NCBI GenBank assembly: GCA_027452245.1
Contig: DAIDGW010000182.1
Coordinates: forward strand, 21,128-85,127
Direction of reading: 5' to 3'
Source: Acidobacteriaceae bacterium
GTDB taxonomy: Bacteria > Acidobacteriota > Terriglobia > Terriglobales > Acidobacteriaceae
DNA: 64,000 nt
Shown here: piece after piece, positions 35,374 to 45,139 of the stretch
Position numbering within the stretch: position 1 is the stretch's first letter
Layout: every line of letters begins with the position of its first letter
Position numbers and translations under genes: made by a program
The notes under the pieces: generated by a model
The model's input: only the letters and a program-made list of their open reading frames with translations
Told to the model about the DNA's origin: nothing
Databases searched by the model: none

Positions 35374-36795
35374 ATGACTCAGCAAATCAAGTTCGGAACC
35401 GATGGCTGGCGCGGAATTATCGCTGATGATTTCACCTTCGAGAACGTCCGGCGTGTCGCTGGCGCGATTGCCTCGTATGTTTTAAAGAACGAAGATGCCA
35501 AACGCGGGCTGTTTATCGGCTATGACACCCGTTTTGCTTCACAGCATGCCGCCAGGGTCGCGGCAGAAGTAATCGCCGCCGCTGGCATTCCAGTCAAACT
35601 CTCCAATGATTACGCGCCCACTCCGGCGATCTCCTATGCCGTCAAAACACAGGCAGCGGCCGGTGGCGTGATGATCACTTCCAGCCACAATCCATGGAAC
35701 TGGAATGGCGTGAAGTTCAAGGCGAAGTTTGGCGGATCGGCAACTCCCGCGATCATGAAAAAGGTGGAGGACGAACTCCATGCCGAGGCGATGCCCAATG
35801 GCAGGCAGGCGGGAATTGAAGAACTCGATCTGAAGAAGGCTTACATCGCTGCTGCTTGCAAATTCGCCGACATGGAACTCATTTCGCGAACCAAATTTAA
35901 GTTCGCCATTGATTCCATGTACGGCTCCGGACGCGGCGTTCTTGCCGGAGTGTTCGGCGATCGCGGCGTTCAGCACGTCGCCATCCGCCAGGAATTGAAC
36001 CCCTTGTTTCCAGGAATCAATCCCGAACCCATCGAGCCGCACGTTTCGCTTTTGCAGGAAACCGTAGTACGCGAGAAGTGCGATGCCGGCCTCGCTACCG
36101 ATGGTGATGCCGACCGCATTGGCGCCGTTGCCGAAGACGGCAGTTTCGTCGACTCCCACAAAATTTTCTGCGTCTTACTGCGGTGGCTCCTCGAGCGTAA
36201 GCAATGGCCGGGAGATGTCGTCCGCGCCTTCAATACGACCCGCATGCTTGACCGGATTGCCGCGAAGCACGGCAGAAAACTGCACGAATGTTCGATCGGA
36301 TTCAAGCACATTGCCGACCTGATGATGGAGCAGGAGATCCTCATTGGAGGCGAAGAGTCGGGCGGCATCGGCTACTCGCGATATTTGCCCGAGCGCGACG
36401 GAGTGCTCAATTGCCTGTTGCTGGCTAATGTGATGGCTGAAGAGCAAAAGCCGCTGGGACAACTCGTGGCCGATCTGCAACGGGACTTCGGCCCTCACTA
36501 TTACGGGCGGCGAGACCTGCACATCCCCGACCACGTGAAGCAGGGTGCGATCCAGCGTGCGCGTGATGAACGGACGAACAAGCTGGGCTCGTACGCGGTG
36601 CTCAAAAAAGAGCACATGGATGGGGTCAAGTTTTTCCTGGATGCGCCGATAAATGGAAATGGGGCGGAGGCCTGGGTGCTTTTCCGGGCTTCCGGAACCG
36701 AACCGCTCCTGCGCTTGTATGCCGAAGCATCTTCGCCCGCACTGGTTGAACAGATCCTGACTACCGGCGAGAGCTTCGTTCATCAGACTGGATGA
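35374..36795 (+). CDS. manB: Phosphohexomutase (phosphomannomutase/phosphoglucomutase family)
   Basis: A 473-residue alpha-D-phosphohexomutase. Motifs: substrate entry FGTDGWRGII (7-16), catalytic phosphoserine in ITSSHNPWNWNG (S104), metal loop ATDGDADRIG, sugar loop GGEESGGIG and phosphate loop FRASGTEPLLRLY. The sugar loop GEESGG is shared by mannose- and glucose-specific members, so specificity is inferred from context: directly after manA and manC, it supplies mannose-1-phosphate for GDP-mannose. A glucose or glucosamine role is possible. It begins at the base after the manC stop. Confidence 0.88.
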   Translation: MTQQIKFGTDGWRGIIADDFTFENVRRVAGAIASYVLKNEDAKRGLFIGYDTRFASQHAARVAAEVIAAAGIPVKLSNDYAPTPAISYAVKTQAAAGGVMITSSHNPWNWNGVKFKAKFGGSATPAIMKKVEDELHAEAMPNGRQAGIEELDLKKAYIAAACKFADMELISRTKFKFAIDSMYGSGRGVLAGVFGDRGVQHVAIRQELNPLFPGINPEPIEPHVSLLQETVVREKCDAGLATDGDADRIGAVAEDGSFVDSHKIFCVLLRWLLERKQWPGDVVRAFNTTRMLDRIAAKHGRKLHECSIGFKHIADLMMEQEILIGGEESGGIGYSRYLPERDGVLNCLLLANVMAEEQKPLGQLVADLQRDFGPHYYGRRDLHIPDHVKQGAIQRARDERTNKLGSYAVLKKEHMDGVKFFLDAPINGNGAEAWVLFRASGTEPLLRLYAEASSPALVEQILTTGESFVHQTG

Positions 36796-36868
36796 TCCCA
36801 AGCGCGTACCCACCGTACCTTTCGAGTGACGCGCGATGCCATACTGGTGCGATACTCGATAGAGAGAC

Positions 36869-38020
36869 ATGACCGTTGCCGATACAACTCCTCCGGTGAT
36901 CAACGACTCCCCGGAAGCCCGTCACTATAACCGCATCCGGCGCTGGCTCGGCGTTTCTGATTTAGTTGTCGGACTGGTTTTCTTGCTGGTTCTGCTGCTT
37001 ACGGGATGGACTGGCACTCTTCGCGATCTTGCCTATCGCATCGGGTTCCAGAATTACGAAGTCTCGCTGTTCTTCTATCTCTTCCTTCTGCTTTTCATCA
37101 GCAAAGTTCTGGGCATCGGACTCGACTATTACGGATTCAATCTCGAGCGTAGATTCAAGCTCACCACCCAGAAGTTTCGCTCCTGGCTGTGGGACGAATC
37201 AAAAGGATTTCTAGTCGGCCTGATTCTGGGAACTATCCTCGTTGAACTGCTCTATTTCACCATTCGCCAATGGCCGCAGCATTGGTGGTTGCTGGCGTGG
37301 GGATTGTTTATGGGTCTCTTCATCATCATGGCCCAACTCGCTCCCGTGCTCTTGATGCCGATCTTTTACAAATTCGAACCGCTTGAAAATGACGAACTCC
37401 GCCGCCGTCTCGTGTTGCTGGGGGAGCGCGCTGGCACCCAGGTGCGCGGCGTCTATCGTTGGCGGCTCTCTGAAAAAAGTAAGAAGGCAAATGCCGCTCT
37501 TACCGGACTAGGCCAGACGCGCCGCATCATCCTCGCCGACACTTTGATCGATAACTACTCGGCTGACGAAATTGAAGCCGTGCTGGCACACGAGCTTGGA
37601 CATCACGTTCATCGCCATATTTTGAAAAGCATCCTGGTCCAGGCCGCCGTCACCTTTGTCGGATTCTGGGCGGCGAATTGGGTTTTGCATTACGCCGTCG
37701 ATCAACAGATGTTCGACCAGATGTCCGATTTCGCGAATCTACCCCTGCTCGTCCTGGTTTCAACCGTCCTTGGACTGCTCCTTACGCCCGCCTTGAATGC
37801 ATATTCGCGCTACAACGAACGGCAGGCTGATCGCTATGCCTTCGAGTCCATCGCCCGCGTGGATCCCTTTATTTCATCCATGAACAAGCTGGCCGACCAG
37901 AACCTTGCCGAACGGACACCTTCCAAATGGATTGAGATGTTGTTCCACTCTCATCCGGCGATCGCCCGTCGGGTAGCGGCCGCCGAAGCGTGGCAACGCT
38001 CCCAGAACGCCAATACCTAA
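36869..38020 (+). CDS. M48 (Ste24-like) membrane metalloprotease
   Basis: A 383-residue integral membrane protease. Hydrophobic segments lie at about residues 30-48, 65-85, 113-131 and 140-165, and again after the active site (about 255-275 and 290-305). The zinc site is HELGH (241-245) with the third ligand in NERQADRYAFE. The layout (FKLTTQKFRSWLWDE, then VLLMPIFYKFEPLEN, then KKANAALTGLGQTRRIILAD) matches the CAAX-prenyl-protease-1 (Ste24) group, although bacteria lack CAAX proteins; quality control of envelope proteins is the more likely job. It is convergent with kdsB, ending one base before its stop. Confidence 0.92.
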   Translation: MTVADTTPPVINDSPEARHYNRIRRWLGVSDLVVGLVFLLVLLLTGWTGTLRDLAYRIGFQNYEVSLFFYLFLLLFISKVLGIGLDYYGFNLERRFKLTTQKFRSWLWDESKGFLVGLILGTILVELLYFTIRQWPQHWWLLAWGLFMGLFIIMAQLAPVLLMPIFYKFEPLENDELRRRLVLLGERAGTQVRGVYRWRLSEKSKKANAALTGLGQTRRIILADTLIDNYSADEIEAVLAHELGHHVHRHILKSILVQAAVTFVGFWAANWVLHYAVDQQMFDQMSDFANLPLLVLVSTVLGLLLTPALNAYSRYNERQADRYAFESIARVDPFISSMNKLADQNLAERTPSKWIEMLFHSHPAIARRVAAAEAWQRSQNANT

Positions 38021-38740
38021 CTACCGCGTCTTGAAGATCTCCAATACTCGCTGCAAATCTTCTTCGGTATCGACCCCGATGCTGTCGTATGGAGTTTCTC
38101 CGACGTAAATCGACATTCCATTCTCCAGAAACCGCAATTGCTCCAAACGCTCGCTGCGCTCCAGCGACGATTCCGGGAGTTTCACAAAGCGATCGAGTGC
38201 AGCTTTACGGTATGCATAGAGTCCAAGGTGCTTGCAATAGCGCGGATGCGATCCGTCACGGTCATATGGAATGGTCGCCCGCGAAAAGTAGAGGGCACGC
38301 CCGTCGATATCTACCACGACCTTCACAGCATTGGGGTTTGCAATGTCCTGGTCACCGGCGGGAGTCATGACCGTTCCTACCTGCGTTGCCGGATTCTCCA
38401 TGACTCGCAATAGCGTCTCGATCTGCTCCGGGCGTACGAGCGGCTCATCGCCCTGTACGTTCACATATACGTCCGCAGAAATGGAGTTGGAGATTTCGTG
38501 CACGCGCTCGGTCCCACTGCGATGCGAGCCCGAAGTCATCTGCGCTTGCCAGCCCTGGGCGCGGCATAGGTCCAGAATTTCTTCCGAGTCGGTGGCCACA
38601 ATGACATCCGCTAGTGACCTGCACGATCGCACCGCGGTGTAAACCGCCCCTATGAGCGGGGTCCCTGCGACATCGCGCAACATCTTGCGGGGCAAGCGGG
38701 TGGAAGCCAGACGAGCAGGAATAACGGCAATCGCTTTCAT
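38021..38740 (-). CDS. kdsB: 3-deoxy-manno-octulosonate cytidylyltransferase KdsB
   Basis: A 239-residue enzyme that makes CMP-Kdo, needed for lipid A-core lipopolysaccharide. It opens with KAIAVIPARLASTRLPRKML, followed by VIVATDSEEI, MTSGSHRSGTERVHEI and VYVNVQGDEPLVRPEQIETL. The second half has YFSRATIPYDRDG, HLGLYAYRKAALDRFVKLP and TPYDSIGVDTEEDLQRVL, all standard. Its presence shows that the host makes Kdo-containing LPS. The 287 bases upstream (to the kinase gene) contain no gene. Confidence 0.96.
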   Translation of the reverse strand: MKAIAVIPARLASTRLPRKMLRDVAGTPLIGAVYTAVRSCRSLADVIVATDSEEILDLCRAQGWQAQMTSGSHRSGTERVHEISNSISADVYVNVQGDEPLVRPEQIETLLRVMENPATQVGTVMTPAGDQDIANPNAVKVVVDIDGRALYFSRATIPYDRDGSHPRYCKHLGLYAYRKAALDRFVKLPESSLERSERLEQLRFLENGMSIYVGETPYDSIGVDTEEDLQRVLEIFKTR

Positions 38741-39027
38741 ATTCTTCGACTACTCAGTTTCAGCTCTTGAACGGGTAAGCGGCAAGTTCTGTTGAAGATT
38801 CCAGCTAGAGCCCCGTCTTCGCTATTTCAGACAGAGAAAAGTTTGTTCCGATTTTCCCCCCGGCGCAGCGTTATGATGCGCCTCGCGGCGCACTTCTAGC
38901 AGGAGCCCCAGCGGTCACCCCTTAGTCAAGCCAAAGGTCTACGGCCACCGGGCGTGCTTGACGGGCAGGCTTCCTTACTGAGATGTGTTTCCCGCCCACC
39001 TCACCACGGTACAATCGTTCGACACTC

Positions 39028-41652
39028 ATGCCGCTGACGCCCGGAACTCGCTTGGGCCCTTACGAGATCGCCGCGCCTCTCGGCGTCGGCGGCATGGGAG
39101 AGGTTTACAAAGCCCGCGACACCCGCCTCGCCCGTGACCTCGCCATCAAGGCCTTGCCCGATGGTTTTGCCAACGATGCCGACCGCCTGGCGCGCTTTCA
39201 ACGCGAAGCGCAAATCCTGGCCTCCCTGACTCACTCCAATATCGCTGCTATTTACGGGCTTGAGGAATACAACGGTGCTCGATATCTGGTTCTCGAATTC
39301 GTGCCCGGAGAAACATTGGCCGACCGAATCCAGCATGGCCCATTGAGTGTCGATGAAACTCTCGAGATCGCTGAACAGATTACTCAAGCCCTCGAAGCAG
39401 CGCACGAAAAGGGCGTCGTACATCGCGACCTGAAACCCGCCAACATCAAGATCACGCCCGAGGGCAAAGTAAAGGTGTTGGACTTCGGCCTGGCGAAAGA
39501 GACTCCGAAGCAGGCGTCCGGCGCGAGTGATGCTTTGAACTCGCCCACGCTGACAGTTGCTTCTCCCGCCTACACGCGTGCCGGAGTGATTCTCGGAACG
39601 GCGGCATACATGTCCCCGGAGCAAGCCCGTGGGAAGCCGGTCGACAAGCGCACCGACATTTGGGCAGTCGGCTGCATTCTCTACGAATGCCTGACGGCGA
39701 AGATGGCCTTCGGCGGAGAAACCGTGACCGATACCCTGGCCGCGGTCGTGAAATCCGAGCCTGATTGGCGCGCCCTGCCGCAAGCTGCGGGTCCGCGCCT
39801 GCGGGAGTTGCTGCGCCTGTGCCTGCACAAAGATCCCCGTTTGCGGCTGCGGGATATTGGCGATGCCCGGATCCTGATCTCCCAAATCGAGTCCGGGGAT
39901 GCAGGGATTCCCGCATCAGCCGCCGCACCGCCCGCACCCCGGCTCTTGCCCATACTTCTGCCCGCTTGCTTTGGCGTGCTGCTGCTGGGAGTCATCGCCG
40001 GAATGTGGTGGAAAGGCCGCTCCCAGCCGGGCGAAGCCTGGACCGGCGTTTACTTGTCCGGACCGGAACTCTCTACCTATCCCCGGCCCTCGCCCGACGG
40101 ACACCTGCTGGCGTTTGTGGCGAAAGATGACGATGACGTCATGCAAGTGTGGGTCATGAACCCGGAATCGGGCAATCGTGTCATGCTCACCCACCGTCGC
40201 GACCTTGGCTTCGCCACCGTGTGTTCCTGGTCCGCCGACGGCACCCGTATTTATTACGATCGCTATTACGATCAATTCAAGGGTGTGTACAGCGTGCCCG
40301 CGCTGGGCGGGGACGAACAGACGATCCTCGAGACGGGTGGCATTCCTGAGACTCTCCCCGACGGTAGCCTCTTAGTCACCGAAACCAATCCGCAGCACCA
40401 GCAGCAGCTTTATCACTACTGGCCCGACAGCGGGAAGTCCCAGGCATATCCCGTGATCTTGCCCAATGGCTCCCTTTACGGGTGGGTGACCGTCCGCGCC
40501 TTTCGCGACGGCCGCCACGCCATTGTCTTCGGCATTCCCGCGGCAGAACGTGGCGACTGGGCAGAACCCCACTTATATGTTCTGGATCTCGAGAACGGAA
40601 AGCTGCAGATGCTCAATGCCGATTACGGCGATCTGGTGGCTGGTGGCGGCGTGCCTCCTGCAGCAGTGACGCCGGATGGCAAGACGGCGATCTTCGCCAG
40701 TACCCAGGGTCCACTCAGCCGGATTATGAGCGTACCGATCGACGGCCACGCTCCAGTCAGGCAACTGTTCACCCTCGCCGGATACGTGCAATCCATCTCC
40801 ATTGGAACCAATGGCGACATTTATCTTGACCAGGCGGAGCGCCCCATGGAGATCGTACGGTTTGCTCCAGAGGGCGGCCGTGTGGAGCACATTGCGAGCA
40901 TCACGAAACCTATAGGAGACTATTTCGCGGCGCTTCCGGACGGCCGCGCGGTCTGGGCCGAATATGCCTCTGGGCACAGGCGTTTGATGGTCGGAGCGTC
41001 GCGGAAAGAGCCCACTTCGTTCGTTAACACAAACGAGGAGACTTCAGGCCCGCTGACTGCAGTTGGCCCCGACGCCGTCGCATTTCTCCTGGGCCATGCG
41101 AACGCCGAAATCGGAGTGGCCACGCTCTCCAGTGGCCGGATCATCAGGCGAATTCCATTCGATAAAGGCCACATCGATCAGATGGCCTCATCTCCCGATG
41201 GCAACACACTCTACATTGCCGCTTCCGGAAGTATTTGGACCGTGACGGAAAATGGCGAAGTGCGCCGCCAGTCCGCCGGCAACTATGTCAGTGTGGAACC
41301 CGGCGGCCGGAGCCTGCTGGTTGAAATCAGAGAGGCTCCCAATACGAAACTGGTTCGCGTTCCCCTGAACGGCGGCCCTGAGCAGCAGATCCCTGCCGTC
41401 GGTCCGGTCGGATTGGCCTACGGTATCGATAATAAGGGCGTCCGCGACGGGCTGCTGCTGGCGCCGGAAAGCAGCCCGACCTGGTATTGGCCGCCCGCCA
41501 TTTTCGATCTCGCTACCGGAAAGTCCCGTCGCATTCCACTCGATTACATCAGCGATTTTCACCACATGTCCTGGACGCCCGATGGCAAGATCATGGCCTC
41601 CGCCTTAGCCTGGCGCTCCAACATGTGGAAGTTCACCCGCACCTCGCATTGA
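39028..41652 (+). CDS. Membrane-anchored Ser/Thr protein kinase with C-terminal beta-propeller
   Basis: An 874-residue protein from ATG 39028; the usual acidobacterial start 'MPLT.GTRLGPYEI' fixes the start against an upstream frame from 38983. The kinase domain (about 10-275) has the Gly loop GVGGMGEVYKA, Lys41, HRDLKPANIK (D134), DFGLAK (D152) and YMSPEQARGK. A single membrane helix spans about 306-328 (LLPILLPACFGVLLLGVIAG). The rest (330-874) is a TolB/WD40-like propeller with repeated DG-x-x-h motifs (e.g. PRPSPDGHLLAFVAKDDD) that probably senses outside the cytoplasm. TACAAT at 39010 puts a -10 box very near the start, hinting at a short leader. Substrates are unknown. Confidence 0.92.
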   Translation: MPLTPGTRLGPYEIAAPLGVGGMGEVYKARDTRLARDLAIKALPDGFANDADRLARFQREAQILASLTHSNIAAIYGLEEYNGARYLVLEFVPGETLADRIQHGPLSVDETLEIAEQITQALEAAHEKGVVHRDLKPANIKITPEGKVKVLDFGLAKETPKQASGASDALNSPTLTVASPAYTRAGVILGTAAYMSPEQARGKPVDKRTDIWAVGCILYECLTAKMAFGGETVTDTLAAVVKSEPDWRALPQAAGPRLRELLRLCLHKDPRLRLRDIGDARILISQIESGDAGIPASAAAPPAPRLLPILLPACFGVLLLGVIAGMWWKGRSQPGEAWTGVYLSGPELSTYPRPSPDGHLLAFVAKDDDDVMQVWVMNPESGNRVMLTHRRDLGFATVCSWSADGTRIYYDRYYDQFKGVYSVPALGGDEQTILETGGIPETLPDGSLLVTETNPQHQQQLYHYWPDSGKSQAYPVILPNGSLYGWVTVRAFRDGRHAIVFGIPAAERGDWAEPHLYVLDLENGKLQMLNADYGDLVAGGGVPPAAVTPDGKTAIFASTQGPLSRIMSVPIDGHAPVRQLFTLAGYVQSISIGTNGDIYLDQAERPMEIVRFAPEGGRVEHIASITKPIGDYFAALPDGRAVWAEYASGHRRLMVGASRKEPTSFVNTNEETSGPLTAVGPDAVAFLLGHANAEIGVATLSSGRIIRRIPFDKGHIDQMASSPDGNTLYIAASGSIWTVTENGEVRRQSAGNYVSVEPGGRSLLVEIREAPNTKLVRVPLNGGPEQQIPAVGPVGLAYGIDNKGVRDGLLLAPESSPTWYWPPAIFDLATGKSRRIPLDYISDFHHMSWTPDGKIMASALAWRSNMWKFTRTSH

Positions 41653-41685
41653 CGAGTAAGCGCGCGCTGCAAGCCAACTCCATCC

Positions 41686-44600
41686 CTACCAGATCAACTT
41701 CAAGGCAAATTGAATCTGCCGCGCAGTTGTCGCCGTGCTCGTAATTACTCCTGCCGTGCCGGAGGTCTTTGTGCCGGAACTTGAAGAGGTAAATGTAATC
41801 AGATTGGGCGTATTGAAATTTGCCCGGTCCAGCAGGTTGAAAATCTCGGCGCGAAATTGCAGCGCCAGCCGCTCGTGCAAGGTCGTTGTCTTAAATGCCG
41901 AGAAGTCCCACGTGGCCAGTCCCGGCCCGATCAGCGTATCTCGCCCTAAATTTCCATAGAACCCGCTGTTGGCCGGCGGAGCCAAAAACGCTGCCGGATT
42001 GAACCACTGCGCAGGTTTGCCCAGAATCACGCGTCCGGTGAAATCCGGATTGATGAACGGCCGCACCGGATTTCTCGTGTCCCCGTTGTTCGAAGGGTTA
42101 TAGCTGAGCTGGGGCGTGAAGGGAAATCCGGATTGCATGGTCACGATGCTATTCACCGACCAGCCGCTGGCGAGAGTATTGCTCCATCCTTCCAGGCCGT
42201 TGCCAATCGCCTGCCCTCTTCCGAACGGCAGCAGGTAAACCGCGTTGAGCACGCCGGCATTGCGCACGTCATAGGTAGCCAACCCGTAATCCGCGCGCAG
42301 ATTGAAAGGATTCGACACCGTTCCCGGAGCATTCGGCGCAGCCGTGGAATTCAACGTATCGCCATCATCCAGAGATTTCGACCACGTGTACACGCCGCGC
42401 AACGAAAGACCGTGGCTGAATCGATGATTCGCATCCACCTGTAACGCGTTGTAGTTGCTTGTACCCTCGGAGAACCACGTCCACGTGTTTACAAGAGTAG
42501 GGTTCGCCCGCACATCGGTTGGAACATAGTAGGTCCCCGCCGGCACCGGGCTGCCGGCCAGCGGTGCGGGAAAATTCGCCGGATACGTCGCCGGACATGG
42601 CGACGCCGGGCAGATGACTGGAGTCGGTTCATTCGCGTCGACCCCAATCAGTTCGTGATAGCCGTGGCTTCCCACATAGCCAATGGTCAGCGAAGTGTCG
42701 GGCGTGATTTCCTGCTCGACCCGCAGCGACCACGAAATCAACGTGGGCGTATTCATGTTTGGCTGAACTCCTCCGGGATTTATCTTGGCGCCGGTCGGAG
42801 GAGGCACCAGAGGATCGATGGGCAGCGACGAAACCGGAAACAGCTTCGTCGCGCTGCCTACGCTGTAAGTCGGATTGAAGGGCGCATTCTGGTCGGCCCG
42901 GTAGCCGAGCGCGTCCTGCAAATCGTTGTACATCCCGAAGCCGCCGCGAACCACCGTCTTCTCGCTGACCGGACTCCACGCAAAACCGATTCGCGGCTGT
43001 GCCAGGAACCGCGCATGATTCACGGTGAACAATGAATTACCCACGTGCGGTGTGCCGGAGATGATTCCGTTCGTGAACGTGTAGTTGGCGGCGCGGCCGT
43101 GGGCTTCGTTCCATCCTGTCGTGAATTCATCGCGGAATCCCAAGGAAACGGTCAGACGCGGGAAAACGCGAATTGTGTCTTCCGCATACCATGCTCCAAA
43201 AAATGACCGCCAGTTCATCTCCGTGGGCGTGGGATCCCACAGGAAGCTGGTCATATCTCCCTTAAGGAAGTTCGTCAGGCTCGAGAAGGTTGCTTGCCCG
43301 AACTGGCTCAACGCCAGCGTCTCATTCGATTGGAAAGGCTGGAACCACGCGCCGAACGTCAGTTGATGACGTCCCCGGGTCATCACCAGGCGATCTTCAA
43401 AGGTATACAAATTCCGGGCGACGCGAAGATTGCTTCCATTGTTGCTGCCCGCAAGCCCGATCGCAGCCTGCGGATTCGAGGCCGCGCTCCCGCCGACTAC
43501 CACCGCTCCCACCGGATGTCCGCTGAGGAACCCGGGGACATTCGTGGCCGCGGTTCCCGGCGTGGGTTCGCCGGTAAAGAAATATCCCGCGCGCGAATAA
43601 CCGATCCGGCCAACATTCACAGCAGACGCCGAAAACGAATGCGTTTCATCCACGCTGAACACCTGCTCCCGCAGCATCATGATGTCGGAGCTGTAAGGAT
43701 CGGCCACGGTCGCGGTGAGGTCATTGCCGTCGTCAATCGTGTAGACGGCCGAAACCGAATCGCTCGCCGATGCGTTGTGGTCCAGGCGAAGCGTGCCGAA
43801 ATCTTCCCGGATGGTTTGCAATGGGCTGCTGAAGACCTGGGCGATTCCATTGAAATCCGGCGCATTTGCCGGAGCTACCGGCCACAGACTGAGTAAAGGC
43901 TGCACGCTGGCCACGGCGGCTGCGCGCGAGGCCGCGTCAGGGACGAATGCCGCCGACGTCTGGTGCAGGTTCTGCCGAAGCCCTTCATAATTCCCGAAGA
44001 GAAAACTCTTGTTGTTTCGCAAGGGCCCGCCAAGCGAAGCGCCAAACTGATTGCGCTGGAACGGAGGCGCCGAGCCCTTATCAAAATAGTTGGGAGCATC
44101 CAGGGCGTTATTGCGAAGAAATTCGTACACGCTGCCGTGCAATTCGTTGGTCCCAGACTGAGTGATGATGTTCACTTGTCCACCGGGATGCTTGCCGTAC
44201 TCCGGCCCGTAGGAATCCCGCAGCACATTGAATTCGCGAACGGCATCCACCCCCAGCAACTCTCCGCTCGTGCCCCCGGGCTGCATATTGTTTTCCGCCG
44301 CCCCGGTGAACTCGACTCCGTTCAGCAGAAACAGATTCTGCTGCGGCCGGTTTCCGGAAACCGCGAAATCATTGCCCGTGGTTGAATTCGAAACGCCGAC
44401 GCCGCCAGTTTTCTCCCAGGAAAAATTCACCACGCCCGGATTCAACGTCAGCAGCAGATCGTAGCTGCGCCCGTTCAACGGCAGGTCTTTGATCTGCTTT
44501 TCTCCAACCAGGCCCGAAATGTCCTGGGTCGTCAGATTCACGACCGGGGCATCTTCTGTCACCTTCACTTCCTCCGTCACCTGCCCCACACGCAGGCTTA

Positions 44601-44979
44601 AGTCGGCGCTGGCGTCTTGTCCCACCACCAGACGGATCCCCGATCGCACGCCTTCCGCAAATCCGTTCCTGGTCACTCTGATTTCATACATCCCGACCGG
44701 CAACGCGAAGAAGCGATAGCGGCCGCCTTGGCCCGTGGACGCAGCCCGCGACAGCCCTGTGTCGGGGCTCTTTACCCTCACTTCCGCGCCAGCGACCGCC
44801 GCTCCAGATTGGTCGGTGATCTTTCCAGACAGATTCGCCGAGACTTGTGCAGCGCCGGATCCTGCGAAGAGGCCGCACACCAGCAGGAACAGGAATGAAT
44901 GCAGGCGATGTTTAGAACGAAACTTCAAGAATCGTGTTCCGAATTCAGACCGCGACACCGCGCCCACTAGACGGCCCAT
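41686..44979 (-). CDS. Oar-like TonB-dependent receptor with carboxypeptidase-regulatory-like domain
   Basis: A 1097-residue outer-membrane protein. GAGGGGAAG just upstream supports the ATG at 44979; a long signal peptide (HSFLFLLVCGLFAGSGAAQV, about 28-47) follows. Residues about 48-130 form a carboxypeptidase-regulatory-like beta-sandwich (SGKITDQSGAAVAGAEVRVK). The plug follows (VNLTTQDISGLVGEKQIKDL, PLNGRSYDLLLTLNPGV, LLNGVEFTGAAENNMQPGGT). The remainder is beta-barrel, with the Oar-type repeats SLGGPLRNNKSFLFGNYEGL and RLTVSLGFRDEFTTGWNEA, ending LKLIW. Such receptors take up or process polysaccharide or peptide ligands in Acidobacteriota; the ligand is not evident. No SusD partner is adjacent. 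Confidence 0.93.
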   Translation of the reverse strand: MGRLVGAVSRSEFGTRFLKFRSKHRLHSFLFLLVCGLFAGSGAAQVSANLSGKITDQSGAAVAGAEVRVKSPDTGLSRAASTGQGGRYRFFALPVGMYEIRVTRNGFAEGVRSGIRLVVGQDASADLSLRVGQVTEEVKVTEDAPVVNLTTQDISGLVGEKQIKDLPLNGRSYDLLLTLNPGVVNFSWEKTGGVGVSNSTTGNDFAVSGNRPQQNLFLLNGVEFTGAAENNMQPGGTSGELLGVDAVREFNVLRDSYGPEYGKHPGGQVNIITQSGTNELHGSVYEFLRNNALDAPNYFDKGSAPPFQRNQFGASLGGPLRNNKSFLFGNYEGLRQNLHQTSAAFVPDAASRAAAVASVQPLLSLWPVAPANAPDFNGIAQVFSSPLQTIREDFGTLRLDHNASASDSVSAVYTIDDGNDLTATVADPYSSDIMMLREQVFSVDETHSFSASAVNVGRIGYSRAGYFFTGEPTPGTAATNVPGFLSGHPVGAVVVGGSAASNPQAAIGLAGSNNGSNLRVARNLYTFEDRLVMTRGRHQLTFGAWFQPFQSNETLALSQFGQATFSSLTNFLKGDMTSFLWDPTPTEMNWRSFFGAWYAEDTIRVFPRLTVSLGFRDEFTTGWNEAHGRAANYTFTNGIISGTPHVGNSLFTVNHARFLAQPRIGFAWSPVSEKTVVRGGFGMYNDLQDALGYRADQNAPFNPTYSVGSATKLFPVSSLPIDPLVPPPTGAKINPGGVQPNMNTPTLISWSLRVEQEITPDTSLTIGYVGSHGYHELIGVDANEPTPVICPASPCPATYPANFPAPLAGSPVPAGTYYVPTDVRANPTLVNTWTWFSEGTSNYNALQVDANHRFSHGLSLRGVYTWSKSLDDGDTLNSTAAPNAPGTVSNPFNLRADYGLATYDVRNAGVLNAVYLLPFGRGQAIGNGLEGWSNTLASGWSVNSIVTMQSGFPFTPQLSYNPSNNGDTRNPVRPFINPDFTGRVILGKPAQWFNPAAFLAPPANSGFYGNLGRDTLIGPGLATWDFSAFKTTTLHERLALQFRAEIFNLLDRANFNTPNLITFTSSSSGTKTSGTAGVITSTATTARQIQFALKLIW

Positions 44980-45042
44980 TTCTTCCCCTCTGTTGACCCA
45001 TCAGGTAAAAGTGAAGAAAAGTGTATACGAAAGATGAATAGT

Positions 45043-45063
45043 TAGTCGAATACGATGCGACTA
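45043..45063. promoter_or_regulatory. Candidate operator (inverted repeat) between the receptor and the HTH-TOBE gene
   Basis: TAGTCG (45043-45048), 9 bases, CGACTA (45058-45063): a perfect 6-bp inverted repeat in the AT-rich divergent region (44980-45139), 77 bases before the start of the HTH-TOBE gene and 64 bases before the receptor gene. It is a plausible autoregulatory site, but no promoter could be assigned with confidence. Confidence 0.35.
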
Positions 45064-45139
45064 TGCACGAGTTGTGCCTGCTTTCCCGCGAGGCCCATAA
45101 TTTGCAGGCGCGCTCGTTGCGCGATAGGATTCGCCTTCC

